Assembly (NCBI GenBank): GCA_937911855.1
Contig: CALDPK010000036.1
Coordinates: 1 to 7,216 of the forward strand
DNA length: 7,216 bases
Direction: 5' to 3'
Source of the DNA: an uncultured Trueperaceae bacterium
GTDB taxonomy: Bacteria; Deinococcota; Deinococci; Deinococcales; Trueperaceae
Below, piece by piece: positions 5,382 through 7,216 of this stretch. The position numbers and the translations under genes are program-made. Under the pieces are notes generated by a model, which was not told where the DNA came from, searched no databases, and worked only from the letters and a program-made list of their open reading frames with translations. The first letter of the stretch is position 1, and each line of letters starts with the position of its first letter.

Positions 5382-5779
5382 ACGGTCCCCTGCTCCGCGA
5401 TGTACCGCTCGATGGTCTTGGCACTCACGTTGCCGGCTGTCGACACGAAATAACTCCGCGTCCATAGCGACGGGAGTTTCAGTAACACCGGAAACTCGCG
5501 ACGCAAAACACGCGCCGTGAATCCTTTAAGGCGGTGCATCACCTGCGTCGGAGCCGAGTCAGGATCAATGCCGATGAACAGGTGAACATGATCAGGCATC
5601 ACTCGCAGAGCAACCACCTCCCACCCCAGTTCAGCAGCCTTGCTGTTCAGGAGTTCAACCAGCCGCTCCCGAACCCGCCCAACGAGCACACTCCGGCGTC
5701 TCTTCGGGCAGAACACGAAGTGATAGCGCAGCAGATGCACGCAAGTATGCCTATGTTGATAAGACCGCGTCAACAACAC
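5378..5779 (-). CDS. tnpA: TnpA, Y1 HUH transposase of IS200/IS605 family
   Basis: TnpA is the single-strand transposase that cuts and joins the element's ends through a 5'-phosphotyrosine. The product has VHLLRYHFVFCPKRRR near the start, the HUH motif in MPDHVHLFIG, the helix KGFTARVLRREFP, and SYFVSTAGNVSAKTIERYIAEQG at the end. With a GTG start at 5779-5777 (133 aa) the metal-binding His are 64 and 66, the catalytic Tyr is 126 and the helper Gln is 130, almost the same spacing as in IS608 TnpA. The frame is open back to GTG 5848 (156 aa), but that part lies in the left-end hairpin and is not conserved. TTG 5773 is another candidate. No clear ribosome site marks any of them. A TATACT on the minus strand (5786-5781) could be a -10. 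The stop overlaps tnpB, implying coupling. Confidence 0.94.
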   Translation of the reverse strand: MLLTRSYQHRHTCVHLLRYHFVFCPKRRRSVLVGRVRERLVELLNSKAAELGWEVVALRVMPDHVHLFIGIDPDSAPTQVMHRLKGFTARVLRREFPVLLKLPSLWTRSYFVSTAGNVSAKTIERYIAEQGTV

Positions 5780-5821
5780 CAGTATAACCAAAGGGGACGC
5801 TTCAGCCAGCCGCTGTTTCAT

Positions 5822-5845
5822 CCCACCGATAAAACAGTGGGCTTT
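5822..5845 (-). repeat. Left-end hairpin of the element with AAAG guide
   Basis: CCCAC 5822-5826 pairs with GTGGG 5837-5841, followed by a mismatch and a G5828-C5835 pair around an A-rich loop. On the minus strand AAAG (5845-5842) lies directly 5' of the stem. The cleavage site TTAC (5864-5861) lies 15 bases further 5'. This is the arrangement of the IS608 left end. Confidence 0.8.
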
Positions 5846-5860
5846 CACAGCTGCTTATCT

Positions 5861-6013
5861 GTAAGAATCAGCCGTGTCCAGGAAGTTGCCGCCGGCTGCG
5901 ACGAACGCATCAAGGATGGCGAAACTGGTTCCTTCGTCAGCAGTCCATCCGAAAGAGTTGGCGCCAAGATTCAGCGGGAAAATGTCAAGTTCAGTACCGG
6001 GGATGCGCTTCAT
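5861..6013 (-). pseudogene. Aldo/keto reductase, 5' part (cut by insertion element)
   Basis: This is the first 51 codons of the reductase whose remainder is at 3384-4166. It starts MKRIPGTELDIFPLNLGANS, continues FGWTADEGTSFAILDAFVAA, and ends GGNFLDTADSY. Asp46 and Tyr51 in DTADSY are the catalytic Asp and Tyr of the AKR fold. The element is inserted right after the TAC codon of Tyr51; reading on into it adds one Arg and stops at TAA 5857-5855, leaving a 52-aa peptide with no active site. The ATG at 6013-6011 is preceded by GGAGGAA. The gene is divergent from the DinB-family gene and a 16-bp palindrome lies in the gap. Confidence 0.93.
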
Positions 6014-6036
6014 GCAACAAGTTCCTCCAATAAGGG

Positions 6037-6052
6037 CCGGCCAGCTGGCCGG
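6037..6052. promoter_or_regulatory. Perfect 16-bp palindrome in the reductase/DinB divergent gap
   Basis: CCGGCCAGCTGGCCGG is its own reverse complement over all 16 bases. It starts 24 bp upstream of the reductase ATG, just beyond its ribosome site, and lies 132 bp before the DinB-family ATG. It could be an operator for a dimeric repressor or an mRNA leader hairpin. I could not place convincing promoters around it; TGTAAT at 6156-6161 is a possible -10 for the DinB-family gene. Confidence 0.4.
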
Positions 6053-6184
6053 TCAGTCGAGGCCACCCAATCGAGACTCGCGAATGCCGTTCCAACCGAC
6101 TGTGTGCGGTCGTATCCACGTGACGGGAGCGTGCGGCCGAGAAAGCACGGTTCGGTGTAATCTGCGCTGAACCGGAGGCGTGAA

Positions 6185-6676
6185 ATGGCAATATCGAAGG
6201 CCGTACTTGAGTGTTGGCAAGCCAATAACCAGGTGAACGAGAACCTGCTTGAGCACCTCAGCCAGGAGATGCTGGACGCACGGACACCAGGTGGCGGCAT
6301 GACGGTTGCCGGACACCTGGCTGAGCTGGCGGGAACCGTTGAGTACTGGGTCGACAAGCTGGCTCCGGATCAGCAGCGCGCGACCCCCCGCCTGTACAGC
6401 ATCGTTGATGAAAACGTCGTCCCGGAAAGCGACCTTGAACGCTACCGGGCGCACTTCCTCGCAGGCCGCGACGCTGCCCTCGAAGCAGCCCAGTCAGTGC
6501 CTGAAGGCGACACTGGCGAAGCGCCGCATCTCAGCGCGGACGCATTGCTGCTGCACATGATCGTGCATGACTCGCATCACCGCGGTCAGTTATTGCTCGC
6601 GCTGAAAATCAACGGCCATCCTCTGCCATCCGAGGAAGCCATGTGGCTCCCCTGGCGGAATGAGTGGCCCAAATAG
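6185..6676 (+). CDS. DinB/YfiT-family putative metal-dependent protein
   Basis: The 163-aa product belongs to the DinB/YfiT-like four-helix-bundle superfamily, whose characterised members include thiol transferases such as bacillithiol or mycothiol S-transferases. The usual three-His metal site is present: His44 in VAGHLAELAG, and His128 and His132 in HMIVHDSHHRGQL. The end has MWLPWRNEWPK, a C-terminal motif I associate with this family. The start at ATG 6185 has GGAGG six bases upstream. The gene is divergent from the broken reductase and convergent with the methyltransferase, with 18 bases between the stop codons. No substrate can be deduced. The protein looks complete. The family name derives from B. 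subtilis DinB and does not mean DNA polymerase IV. Confidence 0.9.
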   Translation: MAISKAVLECWQANNQVNENLLEHLSQEMLDARTPGGGMTVAGHLAELAGTVEYWVDKLAPDQQRATPRLYSIVDENVVPESDLERYRAHFLAGRDAALEAAQSVPEGDTGEAPHLSADALLLHMIVHDSHHRGQLLLALKINGHPLPSEEAMWLPWRNEWPK

Positions 6677-6681
6677 GATCT

Positions 6682-6705
6682 GGGCGCGGCCGGGTCAGCG
6701 CGCCC
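6682..6705. terminator. GC-rich stem-loop between convergent genes, possible bidirectional terminator
   Basis: GGGCGCG 6682-6688 pairs with CGCGCCC 6699-6705 (7 bp, 10-base loop) just after the DinB-family stop and over the methyltransferase stop. No T-run follows on either strand, so a classic intrinsic terminator is not supported; it may still slow or end transcription from both sides. Confidence 0.35.
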
Positions 6706-7216
6706 GGGCGACAAAAATCATGACGGGTGCGGCGCCGTCAAACTGTGTGCGCGTCCAGCTGCCGTAGACCGCTTCAATCCCAAAGCCTGTTGCCTGCAGG
6801 TCACGCGTGATTTCTTCGTGCGAGCGGAAAATGAGGGTCTCGCGCACCGTGACCGTGTCGCCTGTGTGCACGAACAGGTTATGGGCGGCAAAGTTCACAG
6901 TGCGGTCGTCAGCAGCTTCGACGTCCATCCATTCAACCAGCACGCCGTGAATGGTCTCCCGGCTCGTTCGCTCGCCCGATTGCCAGTTTTTCCAAGCACG
7001 TGCAGCCGGGTTTCGGCTCTCGAAAGCGAGCGTGCCACCCACCTGCATCCGCAGGCGAATATCCTGAAGCGTCCGGGGCCAATCGGAATCCGGAATGTGC
7101 TGGCCGACGTTACCCGTCATCAGCACCAAATCGAAACTTTCGTGCGGAATGCTCGAGCTGTTTCCGTCAATCCACTCCACTCGCTGGGATCCTGCGCGCT
7201 TACGGGCGAAAGCGAG
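6695..7216 (-). CDS. Class I SAM-dependent methyltransferase, 5' part missing at window edge
   Basis: The frame is open from the window edge to TGA 6697-6695 (173 residues seen). The visible part begins after motif I, at LAFARKRAGSQRVEWIDG, where the acidic/aromatic run is the usual post-motif segment before the adenine site. FDLVLMTGNVGQHIPD (28-42 of the visible part) is motif II with the following helix, and GGTLAFESRNPAARAW (60-75) is motif III. The C-terminal part has beta strands (HNLFVHTGDTVTVRETLIFR; GIEAVYGSWTRTQ) and ends PVMIFVARAR. The GTG at 7180 is internal, not the start. The glycine-rich SAM loop must lie outside the window. The substrate is unknown; the fold assignment is firm. 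Confidence 0.85.
   Translation of the reverse strand, partial: LAFARKRAGSQRVEWIDGNSSSIPHESFDLVLMTGNVGQHIPDSDWPRTLQDIRLRMQVGGTLAFESRNPAARAWKNWQSGERTSRETIHGVLVEWMDVEAADDRTVNFAAHNLFVHTGDTVTVRETLIFRSHEEITRDLQATGFGIEAVYGSWTRTQFDGAAPVMIFVARAR

Larger units (their letters stand above)
4167..5860 (-). mobile_element. Complete IS200/IS605-family insertion sequence, IS608-like
   Basis: This is a 1,694-bp element with tnpA and tnpB in one direction (minus), no terminal inverted repeats and no target duplication, as expected of single-strand IS200/IS605 transposons. The limits come from three independent signs. First, the interrupted reductase rejoins in frame only if the element ends at 4167 and 5860. 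Second, the left flank is TTAC (5864-5861) and the right end closes with TCAA (4170-4167), the IS608 cleavage sites. Third, each end has a hairpin with a guide tetranucleotide directly 5' of it: AAAG (5845-5842) before the left hairpin, GAAT (4199-4196) before the right one, again the IS608 pairs. Both genes are open with catalytic residues present, so the copy may be active. Confidence 0.95.

Noticed and set aside
5534..6160. 208-codon plus-strand open frame
   Set aside because: It lies antisense to tnpA, the left end of the element and the 5' part of the reductase, crosses the insertion junction, and its product is not protein-like.
1..7216. CRISPR array, tRNA or rRNA genes
   Set aside because: I saw no regularly spaced direct repeats, no tRNA cloverleaf with CCA-type acceptor stem, and no rRNA-like sequence on either strand.

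Overview
The window looks like chromosomal DNA of a high-GC bacterium. A Deinococcus-like host is my best guess: there is a DinB/YfiT-family protein of a type common there, a strong AGGAGG-type ribosome site, and an apparent non-canonical start codon of a kind reported by proteomics in Deinococcus. No rRNA or other taxonomic marker is present, so this is inference.

Positions 1-2426 (minus strand) hold a PQQ (pyrroloquinoline quinone) operon in the order pqqA-pqqB-pqqC-pqqD-pqqE. The 23-residue precursor PqqA (2355-2426) is separated from pqqB by a stem-loop (2305-2340). pqqB, pqqC, pqqD and pqqE then overlap by 1, 1 and 4 bases. PqqD should carry PqqA to the radical SAM enzyme PqqE, which joins Glu15 to Tyr19; PqqB (oxygenase-type metal enzyme) and PqqC (final ring closure and oxidation) finish the cofactor. 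Two points are odd. pqqB has no ATG/GTG/TTG where the family and its ribosome site put the start, but an ATC. The pqqE reading frame, cut by the window edge, looks like PqqE for about 70 residues and then like an M16 zinc peptidase.

Positions 2427-3368 hold an AT-rich region with inverted repeats upstream of pqqA, and two divergent unrecognised small membrane proteins (60 aa minus, 111 aa plus).

Positions 3384-6013 (minus strand) are an aldo/keto reductase gene cut in two by a complete IS200/IS605 element of the IS608 type (4167-5860). Removing the element joins the two halves in frame, exactly at the catalytic Tyr codon, and leaves TTAC as the target. The element carries tnpA (Y1 HUH transposase) and tnpB (RuvC nuclease). 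Its end hairpins are each preceded by a guide tetranucleotide (AAAG left, GAAT right) and it has the cleavage sites TTAC and TCAA, the same set as in IS608. The reductase also has an amber codon in its 3' half, so excision alone would not restore it. TnpB would be expected to use a right-end RNA whose guide is the adjacent reductase sequence.

Positions 6185-7216 hold a plus-strand DinB-family protein gene, then a convergent class I SAM-dependent methyltransferase gene (minus strand) that runs off the window. A perfect 16-bp palindrome lies in the divergent gap between the reductase start and the DinB gene.
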